Shown piece by piece: positions 48,552-58,283 of a stretch of 64,000 nucleotides of DNA; the stretch's first letter is position 1, and each line of letters opens with the position of its first letter. The position numbers and the translations under genes were made by a program. Below the pieces are notes generated by a model. It was given only the letters and a program-made list of their open reading frames with translations. It was not told the DNA's origin and did no database searches. Location: assembly GCA_963775875.1 (NCBI GenBank), contig CAVZKP010000014.1, forward strand, positions 424,930 through 488,929. Reading direction: 5' to 3'. Source of the stretch: AP-15 sp963775875 (lineage in GTDB: Bacteria; Pseudomonadota; Alphaproteobacteria; ATCC43930; CGMCC-115725).

Positions 48552-48835
48552 CGTGTTCTCCTTCCGTCGCAAAGACGGGAGGCGGGCGCCATGCCGGACT
48601 GGGCCGGGTCAAGGAGGCCGCAGGCACCAGCGAAGCGGGGCGCGGGGGTGCCGATTTTGCCGCGCGCGAATCGAGACCGGCGCGGGCCGTCGCGCTCCTT
48701 CCGCGCGGCAAAATTGGGGGCACCGCGGTCTCCTTGAGCCGGCGCGGGGCCGGCATGGGAGGATCGGAACTCCGGCAAGACGGCTTTTGAAGGGGGAGCA
48801 GCAGTCGGTCCGATACCTAAAGGGGCGGTTGCGCG
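48552..48835. other. Intergenic region
   Basis: No gene is supported. It contains long, imperfect self-complementary GC-rich stretches (around 48640-48730) that give antisense open frames. Confidence 0.4.
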
Positions 48836-48868
48836 AAAAAGCCCCGCCACGAGTTCGCGCGGCGGGGC
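48836..48868 (-). terminator. Rho-independent terminator of the second DUF736 gene
   Basis: Perfect 8-base stem GCCCCGCC/GGCGGGGC with a 12-base loop; on the minus strand it is followed by five T. It lies about 12 bases after the DUF736 stop. Confidence 0.78.
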
Positions 48869-48880
48869 CGTAGTGCTCGC

Positions 48881-49211
48881 CTAGTCGCGCGGTTCCCAGA
48901 GAGCGATGTGGGTGGCGCCGTCTTCGGCCGGCTTTTCGAGCTTGACGAGCCGGCAGCGGACCCAAAGCGGTCCAAACTCCGGCGACCCGATCTTGAGGTT
49001 GATGTAGGTCTCACCGCTCGATTTGGCGAGCTGGCTCCAGCCGGCGCCGACTTCGTGGCGCGGTCCGGCATAGACCCGGTGATCGGGAGCCTTGTCGGAG
49101 GTCTTTTCGATCGGGACGATGGCCAGCGAGACGCTGACGTTGAGGGTTTTGAACGTCCCGGTCAGAACGCCGTCATCGAGCTGGGTGAAGGTGCCGAGGG
49201 TGATCGCCATG
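48881..49211 (-). CDS. DUF736 family protein, copy 2
   Basis: A 109-residue protein starting MAITLGTFTQLDDGVLTGTF and ending DGATHIALWEPRD. AAAGGAAACCTCCTC lies just upstream of ATG 49211. It belongs to the remnant integrative-element operon with the DUF2493 and Toprim genes upstream. The biochemical role of DUF736 is not established. Confidence 0.9.
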
Positions 49212-49256
49212 AGGAGGTTTCCTTTCGGTTGTTCGCCGGGACCGTCCCGGCGATGT

Positions 49257-49500
49257 CTCGGGCTCGGAGACCGCAACGGCGCCGCCGTCACCGCGGGCAG
49301 CGGCCGGAGTGCCAGCGGAGGACCGGGGAGGCGGGAAAATTTGACAGTGCAGCGGCCGCGAGGAGGCCGGCTCTGTTGCCGGCCGGGGAAATTTTACGCG
49401 GCGGACCGGTTGGCGGCGGCGCCGGCGGGCTCCAGGGCTTTGAGAGACATGCCAGGGACGGGCCTGCGGAAACGGCGACAGGGACCGGGTGGCGCATCCG
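49257..49500. promoter_or_regulatory. Conserved DUF736 leader region, copy B
   Basis: Second copy of the leader described at 20149. Here the perfect arms GGCCGGC and GCCGGCC lie at 49365-49371 and 49378-49384 with a six-base loop, within the shared GCGAGGAGGCCGGC...GCCGGCCGGGGAAATT core. The remaining bases to 49731 hold no gene. Confidence 0.5.
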
Positions 49501-49731
49501 AGAGGCATCTGAACCCGGCTCCACGGGCGGCGCTGGCGGATGTTGGCCTCGGCTTAAAGGCCAGGCTCCGTTGTCACGTGTCCGGAGCGACCGGCATCAA
49601 GGCGAGCGGCACGCTTGAGACCCGGGCCCGCGAATGAAAGCCGCGCCTGCGAAGCTTTGCGACCGCATCGGGCGACGAGATCACACGCCGACGAGGTGGA
49701 GCGGGGTTAACCGGGCCTTCTGCGCTGGCGG

Positions 49732-49929
49732 TCAGTGCATTAAGCCGGCCGGCGTTGGGTTCGCCAGCTGCTCGACGGCATCGGTGATCCGGCGCCAGGT
49801 CGCGGCACCGTCGCGATCGCCTTCGGTTTCGAGGTTGCCGGCGCGCGTGGCACTTTCCTTGGGGGCGTTGTCCCCGAAGCGCTTGAGCATCAGGAGCGCT
49901 GCCCGCCAGATGTCGATTTCAGGGATCAC
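49732..49929 (-). CDS. Small element-borne protein, DUF6961-like
   Basis: A 65-residue protein, MIPEIDIWRAALLMLKRFGD and then GDRDGAATWRRITDAVEQL. The pattern of an N-terminal helix and a WxxI segment resembles small proteins assigned to DUF6961 on alphaproteobacterial mobile elements; that name is from memory and tentative. It lies between the DUF2493 and DUF736 genes. Confidence 0.6.
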   Translation of the reverse strand: MIPEIDIWRAALLMLKRFGDNAPKESATRAGNLETEGDRDGAATWRRITDAVEQLANPTPAGLMH

Positions 49930-50111
49930 CGGACGGAAACCGTGTCAGTGCGCGACCGGAAAAGATTATCCAATGCCGGCGCCACGCGGGAGAGGGTGCT
50001 TGCGTGGAATGCCGCCGATCCTGACCCCCGGGATGTCGTCGACCGACTTCCACCGACGGCGCCGGCGAGTAACCGGGGCGCCGCCGGTTTGAGGAGGATG
50101 GTGATGGCGCC

Positions 50112-51093
50112 TAAGCGGCGCCACCCTCGGCCTCGGTCGTGGTCCGGAGCCGGCTGGTCGAAGCGCCAGGTCGGAATCCCGAGCTTCCTGGCCTTGTCGG
50201 CGAGGTTGGCGGCGATGCCGGAGCCGGGGAAGACGACGACGCCGATCGGCAGCGCCTCGAGCATCCGGTCGTTGCGCTTGAAGGGTGCGGCGTTGCGGTC
50301 GCGGGTCCAGTCGGGCTTGAAGACCACCTGTGGAACTTTGCGATTGTCGGCCCAGCAGGCGGCGATGCGCTCGGCGCCGCGCGGGCTGCCGCCGTGCAAC
50401 AGCACCATGTCCTGGTGCTTGGCGCGGATCTTGTCGAGTACCTCCCAGATGCGGGTGTGATCGTTGCAGTCGATGCCGCCGGTGAAGGCGATGCGGAGTA
50501 CCGGCAGGGGCGAGCACTTGCGCGTCGGCGCGGCGGCGGGCGGCAAGAAATTCGCGGCTGTCGATGACCGCGGCGGTCAATGCCCGGTGATTGACCATCG
50601 ATCCGGTGTGCGGGCGCCAGGCGGAACCGGTCGCGGCCTCGTAGAGTTCGGCGGCATGGTCGCGGACGAATTCGAAGGCGTTGCGGCGCTCGATCAGGCT
50701 GATGCCCTGATTGATCAGGCGTTCGAGCTCGACCGACTTGACCTCGGAGCCGTCCTGCTCGGCCTGGCCGCGGCGCTGCGCCTGCTCGTTGCAGTCGAGC
50801 TCGCGCTCGATGCGGTCGAGCTTGCGGTGGAACAGGTTGACGAACGACCACAAGAGATCGGCGAGATCGTCCTCGAGGCGGGTGCCGGTCAGCATGGCGC
50901 CGAAGGCTTCGACTATTCTGTCGAGCTGGGTCTGCACGGCATCGGGTTCGGGCAATGGCCGCGGATCGGGTTCGTCCTGGCCGGGGCGATAGCCGTAGAG
51001 GGCCAGTTCGTCGAGCAGATGCGCGGTCGGCGAGGCGGCGGGAAATTCGGGATCGGTGTCGGGGAAGGGAAGGGGGCTGTCGTTGCGTGCCAT
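50112..51093 (-). pseudogene. DUF2493 (SLOG-type, YspA-like) protein, frameshifted
   Basis: The N-terminal 190 residues (LLDELALYGYRPGQDEPDPR, LLWSFVNLFHRKLDRIEREL, NQGISLIERRNAFEFVRDHA) are one frame from ATG 51093. Near 50505 the frame shifts to encode the DUF2493 domain: RIAFTGGIDCNDHTRIWEVL, VLLHGGSPRGAERIAACWA and VVVFPGSGIAANLADKARKL. This Rossmann-like domain probably binds a nucleotide. The C-terminus is uncertain; another shift would end it at 50112. Confidence 0.8.
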
Positions 51094-51468
51094 GGCGGGT
51101 GCCTTTCTGCCGGAGGATCAGCCGGCGCCGATCGCGGCCTTTACGGCGATCCCTTGGTCGGCGGCGCAGACGGGTTGCACCCTTGGGGGACGGAGCAGAG
51201 CGGAGGATGGCGCCGGGCAGCTATTTTGCTTGGCGATGCAAAGCCGCCCCCAGCTACTGGGGTCCTCATCGCGACTGCGCGATGGGGTTGGGGGCGGCGG
51301 CGGAAAATAGTTGGCCGGCGCCATTGCAACCCGGCCTCGCCGCCGGCAAATCGCCGCTCGGGAAGGCCGCATGCGCGGCTCTTTTGCGGCTGAAGCACGC
51401 CGCCGCCGCAAACGAAAGCCCTTCTTCCTTCCGGCACGCCGCCGAATGAAGCGAACTGACGCTGGAAC

Positions 51469-52264
51469 TCACCGCCGCGGTTCGGAGCGGCGTGTATCGG
51501 GCAGGAAGTGCTCCCGGTCGGAGGGGACGAGCTGAACCGCAAGACGCGCCAGCATGCGGTCGGCACCGAGACGGCAGAGATCGAGGTTGAAGTCGCCATG
51601 GACCGGCACCAGCTCGCGGATTTCGATGCCGGCGGCGATGCCGCGTTCGCGCAGCCGGTTCGCCGCTTTAAGACCGGCCGCATCGTTGTCGCGGGCAACA
51701 TAGAGGCGGCGCAGCGCCGGGGCCAGATCGAGGGCGGCGAGGTGGTTGGCCGAGAGCCCGGCAATGACCGGCAATGAGGGCAGCACCGATTTGCACGCGA
51801 GCATCGTTTCGACGCCTTCGCCGGCGGCGACGATGTCGGCCGCCTTGCCGAAGCGCACACCGTTGCCGAGCAGATGACCGAGGGTACGGCGCGGATCGGC
51901 GAGCGGCGCCTTGTCGGGCTGCCGCGGATCGAGCCAGGTGCGCTGAATGCCGGTGATATTGCCGTCGAGGTCGGTGACGGCAGCAAGCAGCGCCGGCCAG
52001 CTTTCGAGCGGAGCGTGGTCCGTCTCGCGGTAGTAGACCGACCGGTGATAGCGCAAGGCGGGCCAGTCGAGCCGGCCGGTGATGCCTCGCGCACGCAGAT
52101 AAGCCTCGGCCGGGGTGCCGGGATTCGGCGGCGATGGGATCGGAGGACGGGGCATGGCGAGAAACCGGCGCGCTTCGTCCATGGCCTCGCCGAGATCGCG
52201 CAGGTTGCGGTTGAGGCGGATCAGGTCCAAGAGATCGCCATGCTCGCCGGTCGCGTCGTCGGTC
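51469..52264 (-). pseudogene. Toprim (DUF7146-type) protein, C-terminal part of a split gene
   Basis: The last 260 residues of a Toprim protein of integrative elements. Toprim motifs are present: AAGEGVETMLACKSVLPSLP with the glutamate and LYVARDNDAAGLKA with the acidic pair. In frame upstream of the first ATG (52230) the sequence reads TDDATGEHGDLLDLIRLNRN back to GACCGA at 52264-52259. The missing N-terminus lies at 60754-60953, on the other side of the inserted island. The joined protein would be about 331 residues. Confidence 0.82.
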
Positions 52265-52290
52265 TTATGTTCAACTGCACATAAGACCGA
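52259..52290. repeat. Perfect hairpin at the left end of the inserted island
   Basis: Twelve-base arms TCGGTCTTATGT and ACATAAGACCGA flank an eight-base loop. The left six bases TCGGTC are the probable target duplication, also found at 60754-60759. Confidence 0.7.
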
Positions 52291-52374
52291 TTATGTTGCG
52301 CGGCGGGTTATGTTGCGGCCTCGCGCTGGGCGGCGGTGTTGCGGGCGATCGACTGCTCCTGCGCAACATAATCT
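52291..52374. promoter_or_regulatory. Repeated TTATGTTGCG motifs upstream of the inner Toprim gene
   Basis: TTATGTTGCG occurs at 52291 and 52308, the related GTGTTGCGGG follows, and the inverse GCGCAACATAA is at 52361-52371. The same block, with one change, is at the other arm (60662-60753). Such repeated inverted motifs suit binding by a regulator or recombinase. Confidence 0.45.
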
Positions 52375-52616
52375 CAGCACATTGGGGAGGGTCGCGTGAT
52401 GCCGCGCGACGCTTCCGAGCTGGCGCGTCGGCTCGCCCGCGACGCCGAGGCGGTCTGCCGCCATTACCTGTCGAAGGGGCGTCGCCAGGGCCGCTACTGG
52501 ACGATGGGCGACGTTCGCAACACGCCGGGCCGGTCGATGTTCGTCCGGCTCAGCGGGCCGGACTGCGGCCCCGGGGAGTGTCCGGATTTCTGTGTAAGGC
52601 GAGCCGTGTCTGATGG

Positions 52617-52648
52617 TTTTGAGCCTTCAGCGCGCTGAAGGCTCAAAA
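52617..52648. repeat. 32-bp perfect palindrome over the transposase stop codon
   Basis: TTTTGAGCCTTCAGC and its complement meet in a perfect palindrome that includes the stop of the IS transposase. It could act as a two-way terminator, with T runs on both sides. Confidence 0.65.
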
Positions 52649-53079
52649 CGGTCGCCAAACAGGATGGCAAACTGCCCCATCGCCGCTGTCCATTCAACCC
52701 GCCGGCGCCATTTAACCCCAGCGTTTCGGATCGCCAGAAACAGCAGTTTTAGTGCCGCTTCGTCGGTCGGGAAGCTGCCGCGGGTCTTGATGATCTTGCG
52801 CAGACTGCGGTGCAGGCTTTCGACGGCGTTTGTTGTGTAAATCATTTTTCGGATCGCCGACGGGAACGCGAACAGCGGCACCACGTATTCCCAGGCTCGC
52901 CGCCAGGCCTGGCCGATCGCCGGGTAGCGCTTACCCCATTGGGCCTCGAAATTGTCGAGCTCGGCGGCGCCGGCTTCGGCCGTTTCCGCCCGGTAGATCG
53001 CTTTCAGATCGGGCATGATCAGTTTGCGGTCCTTCCAGGAAATAAACGCCAGCGAGTTGCGGATCAGGTGGATGATGCA

Positions 53080-53107
53080 GAGCCTGCCCCGGACCCCGAT
53101 CCGGGGG
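53080..53107. repeat. Palindromic insert, CCGGAC type
   Basis: GAGCCTGCCCCGGAC, CCC, GATCCGGGGG sits between codons for TTVQ and the following HLIRNSL of the transposase and shifts its frame. The same sequence with a different loop occurs at 61257-61284. Confidence 0.65.
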
Positions 53108-53151
53108 CTGCACCGTGGTCAGCGGAAACACCGTGGCGATCGCTTCGGGAA

Positions 53152-53178
53152 AGCCCCCCGCTTTCGCGAGGGCAGGCT
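53152..53178. repeat. Palindromic insert, TTCGCGA type, first copy
   Basis: On the minus strand AGCCTGCCCTCGCGAAAGCG and GGGGGC separate VDGLK from FPEAIATVFPL of the transposase. Confidence 0.6.
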
Positions 53179-53242
53179 CTTGAGCCCGTCGACGACCGCG
53201 ATCAAGACGTCGTTCAGGCCACGATTCTTCAGCTCGTTCATG

Positions 53243-53268
53243 ACCCCCGCCTTCGCGAGGGCAGGCTT
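53243..53268. repeat. Palindromic insert, TTCGCGA type, second copy
   Basis: On the minus strand AGCCTGCCCTCGCGAAGGCG and GGGG separate AKFWLK from VMNELKNRG and shift the transposase frame. Confidence 0.6.
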
Positions 53269-54932
53269 TTGAGCCAGAATTTGGCGCCTTCGGTCTGCTC
53301 GATCCACAGCCCCAGCACCTCCTTCTCGCCGTCGCTGTTGAGGGCGAGGGCAACGTAAACGGCCTTGTTGCGTACCAGCCCCTGATCGCGGATCTTGACC
53401 CGCAGCGCGTCGAAGAAAATCACCGGATAAAGCGGGTCGAGCGGCCGGTTCTGCCATTCCCGGACCTCCTCGAGCACCGCATCGGTGACCCGGCTGATCA
53501 GGTCGGGCGAGACCTCGACCCCATAAAGTTCCTGCAGATGGGCCTGGATCTCGCGAACCGACAACCCGCGGGCATAGAGGCTGATGATCCGGTCATCAAA
53601 ACCGTCGAGGCGGGTCTGCCCTTTGGCCACGATCTGCGGCTCGAAGCTGCTGTTGCGGTCGCGCGGAACCGCAATCTCGATCGCACCGTCGTCGCCAATC
53701 ACCGTCTTGTTCGAATAGCCGTTGCGGCTGTTGCCGCTGCCACGACCGGCCGGATCGCCCCTCTCATATCCCAGATGCTCGGTCAACTCGGCGCCGAGCG
53801 CCCGTTCCAGCAGCCGCTTCTTGAGTTCCTTGAACAGTCCTTCCTCGCCAAGCAGATCCTGCGGCGAGCTATAGCCCTGCAGCAGCTCCTCGATAACCTC
53901 ATCCCTGATCGCTTGTGCCATGATCCGTGATCCCCTCTACTTCATAGAGTGTCTCACGGCTCCTCCGTACACAAAATACCTGACACCCTCCGGCCCCGGC
54001 GCCGCCGGGCACTGGACCGATGCCGCCTCGGCTGAACACGGCGATCTGCTCGACGTCATCCGTGAGAGCTGCGGGCTCGTCGAGTTTCGTGATGTCGCCG
54101 AGGAGGCGCGGTGCTTCCTCTCGCTGCCCCGCGCCGAACCGCCCCGCAGTCCGAAGCCCGTTCGCGCACCCGTCCCCGCGGGATCGCCAGAAGCGGCGCA
54201 GCGGCTGCTCGGCATGTCGAAGCCGATCCGCCGGACGCTCGTCGAGACCTACCTGCGCCATCGCGGCATCAGGACGATCCGGGACGCGGGCGCGCTGCGG
54301 TTCCACCCACGCTGCTACTATCGTCCGGACGATAGTTCACCGACAGAGACCTGGCCAGCGATGATCGCCGCCGTCACCGATCCTTCCGGCGTCATCACCG
54401 GCGCGCATCGCACCTGGCTCGCGCCGGACGGCTTGGCCAAGGCGCCCGTCGACACGCCGCGGCGGGCGATGGGCCATCTCCTTGGCCACGCCGTCCGCTT
54501 TGGCGCGGCGGATGACGTCCTCGCCGTCGGCGAGGGCCTCGAGACGATGCTGTCGCTACGCTGCACGCTGCCCACCATGCCGATGGCTGCCGCCCTCTCG
54601 GCCAACCATCTTGCCGCCTTGATCCTGCCGAGCACACTTCGGCGGCTCTATATCGCCCGCGACGCCGATGTGGCGGGCGACATGGCGCTCGCGGCATTGA
54701 CCGAACGTGCCGAAGCCGCCGGCATCGAGGCGCTAGCCTTTTCTCCCCGGAGCGGCGATTTCAACGAGGATCTGTGCGCCTTCGGCCCCGACGCGCTTCG
54801 ATCGGCGCTGCGCATCCAACTCGCGCCGCAGGATGTCGCTCGTTTCATGCGCCGGGGAACGGCCAGGACCGGGTAACCGATGTCGGTTCCGCCGCCCCGG
54901 CCGCTGCGGATGACGCCGCAACAAGCCCCGAC

Positions 54933-55912
54933 TTACAGGGCCTTCAGGAAGGCCATGAGGTCCTTGTCCTCCTTCCATGAGCGACCGGGTCGCGGCGGCT
55001 GACCGACCTCGCAAAGCGCCACGGCCCTGGCTTTCAGCGTAAGGTCGATCTCGGCATAGATGTTGGTGGTGCTGATCGAGACATGGCCGAGCCAGGCGCG
55101 GACAGTGTTGATGTCGACGCCGGCGAGCACGAGATGGCAGGCCGTCGTATGCCGGATCACATGCGGGGTTATCGTTCGTCCGGCCAGCTCCGGCACTTGC
55201 TCTGCGCAGCGTTCGATAAGCCGATAAACCCCGAACCGGGTGAACGGCGTCCCGAGCCGGCTGACGAACACGGCGTCATCGAACGCGCGATCGGTGATCT
55301 CGTCGGCGAGGACGCGTTCAGTTTCCGGCCACAGCGGGCACTGGCGCGACCTGCCGCCCTTGCCGTGCAGTCCGCCGTTGCCGCGCCCGATCTGCAGGTC
55401 GCACACCTTCAACTGTGTAGCTTCGGAGACGCGCGCCCCGGTGTTGTAGAGGAAGAGTAGAAGCGCGTATTCGCTGCAGCCCCGCCGGGTCTTGCGATCG
55501 GGCACGGCGAGCATGGCCTCCATCTCCGCCCTGGTCAGCCATCCGGCGGCGGCATGGATTTCTTCGAAGGGATGGCCCGGATGTGGCCGCACCATTCGAC
55601 ATGGGCGGGATCCCGGCTGCCGACGAAGCGGGCGAACGCCCGGATGGCGGCAAGCCGCTGATTGCGGGTCTGGGCGGAGCACCCGCGCTCTTCCTCAAGA
55701 TGCGCGAGGAACTGCAACACATGACCGGATGTGAGATCGCGCACGGCCAGCCGATCCACGGGTTTGCGCAGTTTGCGGCTGACGAAGGACAGCAGCAGGC
55801 TGAAGGTGTCCCGGTAGCTCTTGCGGGTGTTCCGAGCCAGATTGCGCTCGGTAACAATGTGCTCGCACAGGAAGCGCCGGAGCCAGGGGCCGAGGGTTAC
55901 GAGGTCATGCAT
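54933..55912 (-). pseudogene. ritC: Tyrosine recombinase RitC-like, one frameshift
   Basis: Third gene of a recombinase trio. ATG 55912 overlaps the end of the second recombinase. The N-terminal core-binding part (RNLARNTRKSYRDTFSLLL) is in one frame to about 55555, then a shift leads to HAAAGWLTRAEMEAMLAVPD. Catalytic residues are intact: TGARVSEA arginine, HVIRHTTACHL, and WLGHVSISTTNIYAE. Joined length is about 326 residues. Confidence 0.82.
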
Positions 55913-56326
55913 CCTGACCTCCACCCACATAAGACGCAAACCGCAGCGATGCCTGCTGGAGAAGCTCCGGCGTCATCGACAGGTAGACCTTCGTGCCCTC
56001 AAGATCGGCATGGCCGAGATAAGTGGAGAGCACTGGCAGTAGTCGCTGCACGTCGGCGCCCTGCCGATACCAGCCGGTTAGGCGATGGACCGCGAAGCTG
56101 TGCCGAAGATCGTGCAGGCGCGGGACTTCTCTTCCACCTGTTGTGCGATGGACCCCGGCGACGCGCCGCAGGGTGTCGAACGCCGCCTGAACGGTGCTGC
56201 TGGCGAGCCGCGTTTCGTCCCGGTTCGCCAGCAGCAAAGCGTTCTCGCCTTGAGCGAGCCCGCCGCGCCGACGCCGGGACACGTGGTTGGCCAGTACCGC
56301 TGCCAGCTGTGGTCCGACCGGAACCA

Positions 56327-57749
56327 GTTAGCGTCCGCGGTCGTGGTGGAAAATCGGGGGTGAGCGCGCGCCGGGCGCAATGCCCCATAACATGGAGCTC
56401 GGCGCGCGCGTGAGCGACGGGTGGTCACCGGGAAGGGCGGCTAAGGTGGAGGTGCAAACGCTTCACCCAGAGCCCACCGAGGACCCGATGACCGACGACA
56501 GAATGGCCCTGGCCGAGCTGCTACAGAAGAGCGGCGACGGCGATTTTCTGCGAGCCGTGGCGGAGGCAGTGCTGCAAATCCTGATGGAAGCCGATGTTGA
56601 AGGGCTGATCGGCGCCGGCCGGCACGAACGCACCGGCGACCGGCTCAATTACCGCAACGGCTATCGCGAGCGCAGCCTCGACACGCGCCTGGGCTCGCTT
56701 CAGCTGCGGATCCCCAAGCTGCGCCAAGGCTCGTATTTCCCGCCCTTGCTGGAGCCGCGCAAGACCGCCGAGAAGGCGCTGGTCACGGTGATCCAGGAGG
56801 CCTGGATCGGCGGCGTCTCGACCCGGCGCGTCGACGAGCTGGTGCAGGCGATGGGTCTGTCCGGGATCTCGAAGAGCCAGGTTTCCAAGCTATGCAAGGA
56901 CATCGATGAGCGGGTGGGCGCCTTCCTCGACCGGCCGATCGACGGGGAGTGGCCGTATCTGTGGCTCGATGCCACCTACCGCAAAGTCCGCGATGGCGGC
57001 CGTATCGTCTCGGTTGCAGCGATAATCGCCGTGGCGGTCACGACCGAAGGCAGGCGCGAGATCGTCGGCCTGGGTCTCGGCCCATCCGAAGCCGAGCCGT
57101 TCTGGTCGGCTTTCCTCAAGGGCCTGGTCAAGCGCGGTCTCAAAGGCGTCAAGCTGGTGATCTCCGACGCTCATGACGGCTTGCGCCACGCGATCACCCG
57201 GGTGCTCGGCGCGACCTGGCAACGCTGCCGCGTGCACTGGATGCGCAACGCCCTGGCGCACGTGCCCAAGGGCCAGCACACGATGGTCGCCGCCGCAATC
57301 CGCCAGGCCTTCCTGCAACCCACCGCCGAGGCCGCGCATCAAACCTGGCGGCACGTCGCCGATCAGCTCCGGCCACGCTGGCCCAAACTCGCCGCGCTGA
57401 TGGATGAGAGCGAGCACGACGTGCTGGCCTACCTCGCCTTCCCGGCTCAGCACCGCACCAAATTGCACAGCACCAATCCGCTGGAACGCCTCAACAAGGA
57501 GGTTAAACGCCGCGCTGATGTCGTCGGCATCTTTCCCAACGAGGCCAGCATCACCCGGCTGATCGGCGCCGTCCTGCTCGAGCAGAACGACGAGTGGCTG
57601 CTTCAGTGCCGCTACATGCAGATCGAGGGAATGGCTGAACTTGCAGCGCCGCTGAGCGACGTCGATCCGGCCAAACTTCCACCCATCGCCGCTTGACCAA
57701 TGGCCACCTCAAACGCCACCCCGATTTACACCACCTTGACGGACGTGAC
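56327..57749 (+). mobile_element. IS256-family insertion sequence, copy 2
   Basis: A 1423-bp element with ends GTTAGCGTCCGCGG and (complement) GTCACGTCCGTCAAGG. CCGGAACCA is directly repeated at 56318-56326 and 57750-57758, a 9-bp target duplication. It lies in inverse orientation to copy 1 at 7832-9253. Since the duplication is intact the insertion is likely recent. Confidence 0.92.
56488..57696 (+). CDS. IS256-family (Mutator-type) transposase, copy 2
   Basis: A 402-residue intact transposase starting MTDDRMALAELLQKSGDGDF. The DDE residues are in LWLDATYRKVRDGG, ISDAHDGLRHAI and NPLERLNKEVKRR. It differs from copy 1 at scattered positions only. I chose ATG 56488 because copy 1 starts at the same place; longer frames run through the inverted end. 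Confidence 0.94.
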   Translation: MTDDRMALAELLQKSGDGDFLRAVAEAVLQILMEADVEGLIGAGRHERTGDRLNYRNGYRERSLDTRLGSLQLRIPKLRQGSYFPPLLEPRKTAEKALVTVIQEAWIGGVSTRRVDELVQAMGLSGISKSQVSKLCKDIDERVGAFLDRPIDGEWPYLWLDATYRKVRDGGRIVSVAAIIAVAVTTEGRREIVGLGLGPSEAEPFWSAFLKGLVKRGLKGVKLVISDAHDGLRHAITRVLGATWQRCRVHWMRNALAHVPKGQHTMVAAAIRQAFLQPTAEAAHQTWRHVADQLRPRWPKLAALMDESEHDVLAYLAFPAQHRTKLHSTNPLERLNKEVKRRADVVGIFPNEASITRLIGAVLLEQNDEWLLQCRYMQIEGMAELAAPLSDVDPAKLPPIAA

Positions 57750-58283
57750 CCGGAACCAGGCGGCTCTTATAGAACTTCGTGGCGCGGATGGTCAGGACGG
57801 CGTTCGCCAGATCGACATCCGCAAGCCTAAGCCGCGTGGCCTCGCCGAAGCGCAATCCTGCTCCGTACAAGAGGAGAAGCAGGGCCCGGAACGTCACCGC
57901 ATCCAGCTGAACCGCGCCTCGCCGGCTAATCTCCACGGTCGCGGGATCGAAGAGCCGCCGCAGCTCGTCGCGTGAGTAGATATAGGGCGGCGCCCGTACG
58001 GGCGACCTCGGTTCATTACTGGGCATCGGCGAGCGGGTCGCGTGGCCGCGGCTGATCGCATGGCGCCAGAAGCCGGCAAGGGCGTGATATTTGTTCTCGC
58101 GGTGCCGGGTCAGAGGGCCCTTGCCCGCTAGAAAGGCCAGGACCTGTCCCGTGGTGACCGCGTCGCAGGCGGCATCTCCATCGGCATGGTCGAGGAAGCG
58201 ACGCAGGAGGTTCGCCCCGGTCGTGAACTTCGCGCCATGAGCTCGTCGCCAGAGCACATAGCGTTCGATCGCCTCGCGCAGGA

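Larger units (their letters stand above)
52627..53921 (-). pseudogene. IS256-family transposase broken by three short palindromic inserts
   Basis: The frame from 53921 reads MAQAIRDEVIEELLQGYSSP, NYSNKTV-type N-terminal segments and YPVIFFDALRVKIRDQG with the first catalytic aspartate, up to GAKFWLK. It then meets a palindromic insert. Two more inserts separate VDGLK and TTVQ from what follows. The last part reads YTTNAVESLHRSLRKIIKTR with the catalytic glutamate. Without the inserts the transposase would be continuous. Confidence 0.85.
52575..53991 (-). mobile_element. IS256-family element (second type), flanked by 8-bp duplication
   Basis: A 1417-bp element with inverted ends starting GGAGTGTCC and GGAGGGTGT. 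GGCCCCGG is directly repeated on both sides (52567-52574 and 53992-53999), fitting the 8-9 bp duplications of IS256. It is unrelated in detail to the IS256 elements at 7832 and 56327. Confidence 0.85.
52396..54876 (+). pseudogene. Toprim (DUF7146-type) protein interrupted by an IS256-family element
   Basis: GTG 52396/ATG 52399 after GGGGAGGG starts MPRDASELARRLARDAEAVC, running to SGPDCGPG at 52574. The frame resumes after the IS at 54000 with AAGHWTDAASAEHGDLLDVI. The Toprim motifs AVGEGLETMLSLRCTLPTMP and LYIARDADVAGDMA follow. Removal of the IS and one GGCCCCGG restores one frame of about 355 residues. The first 40 percent is nearly identical to the inverted copy at 59608-60648; the remainder is only moderately similar. 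Confidence 0.85.

Noticed and set aside
7832..57749. A composite transposon bounded by the two IS256 copies
   Set aside because: Almost 50 kb, copy 1 lacks a target duplication, and copy 2 has its own complete 9-bp duplication, so each inserted independently.
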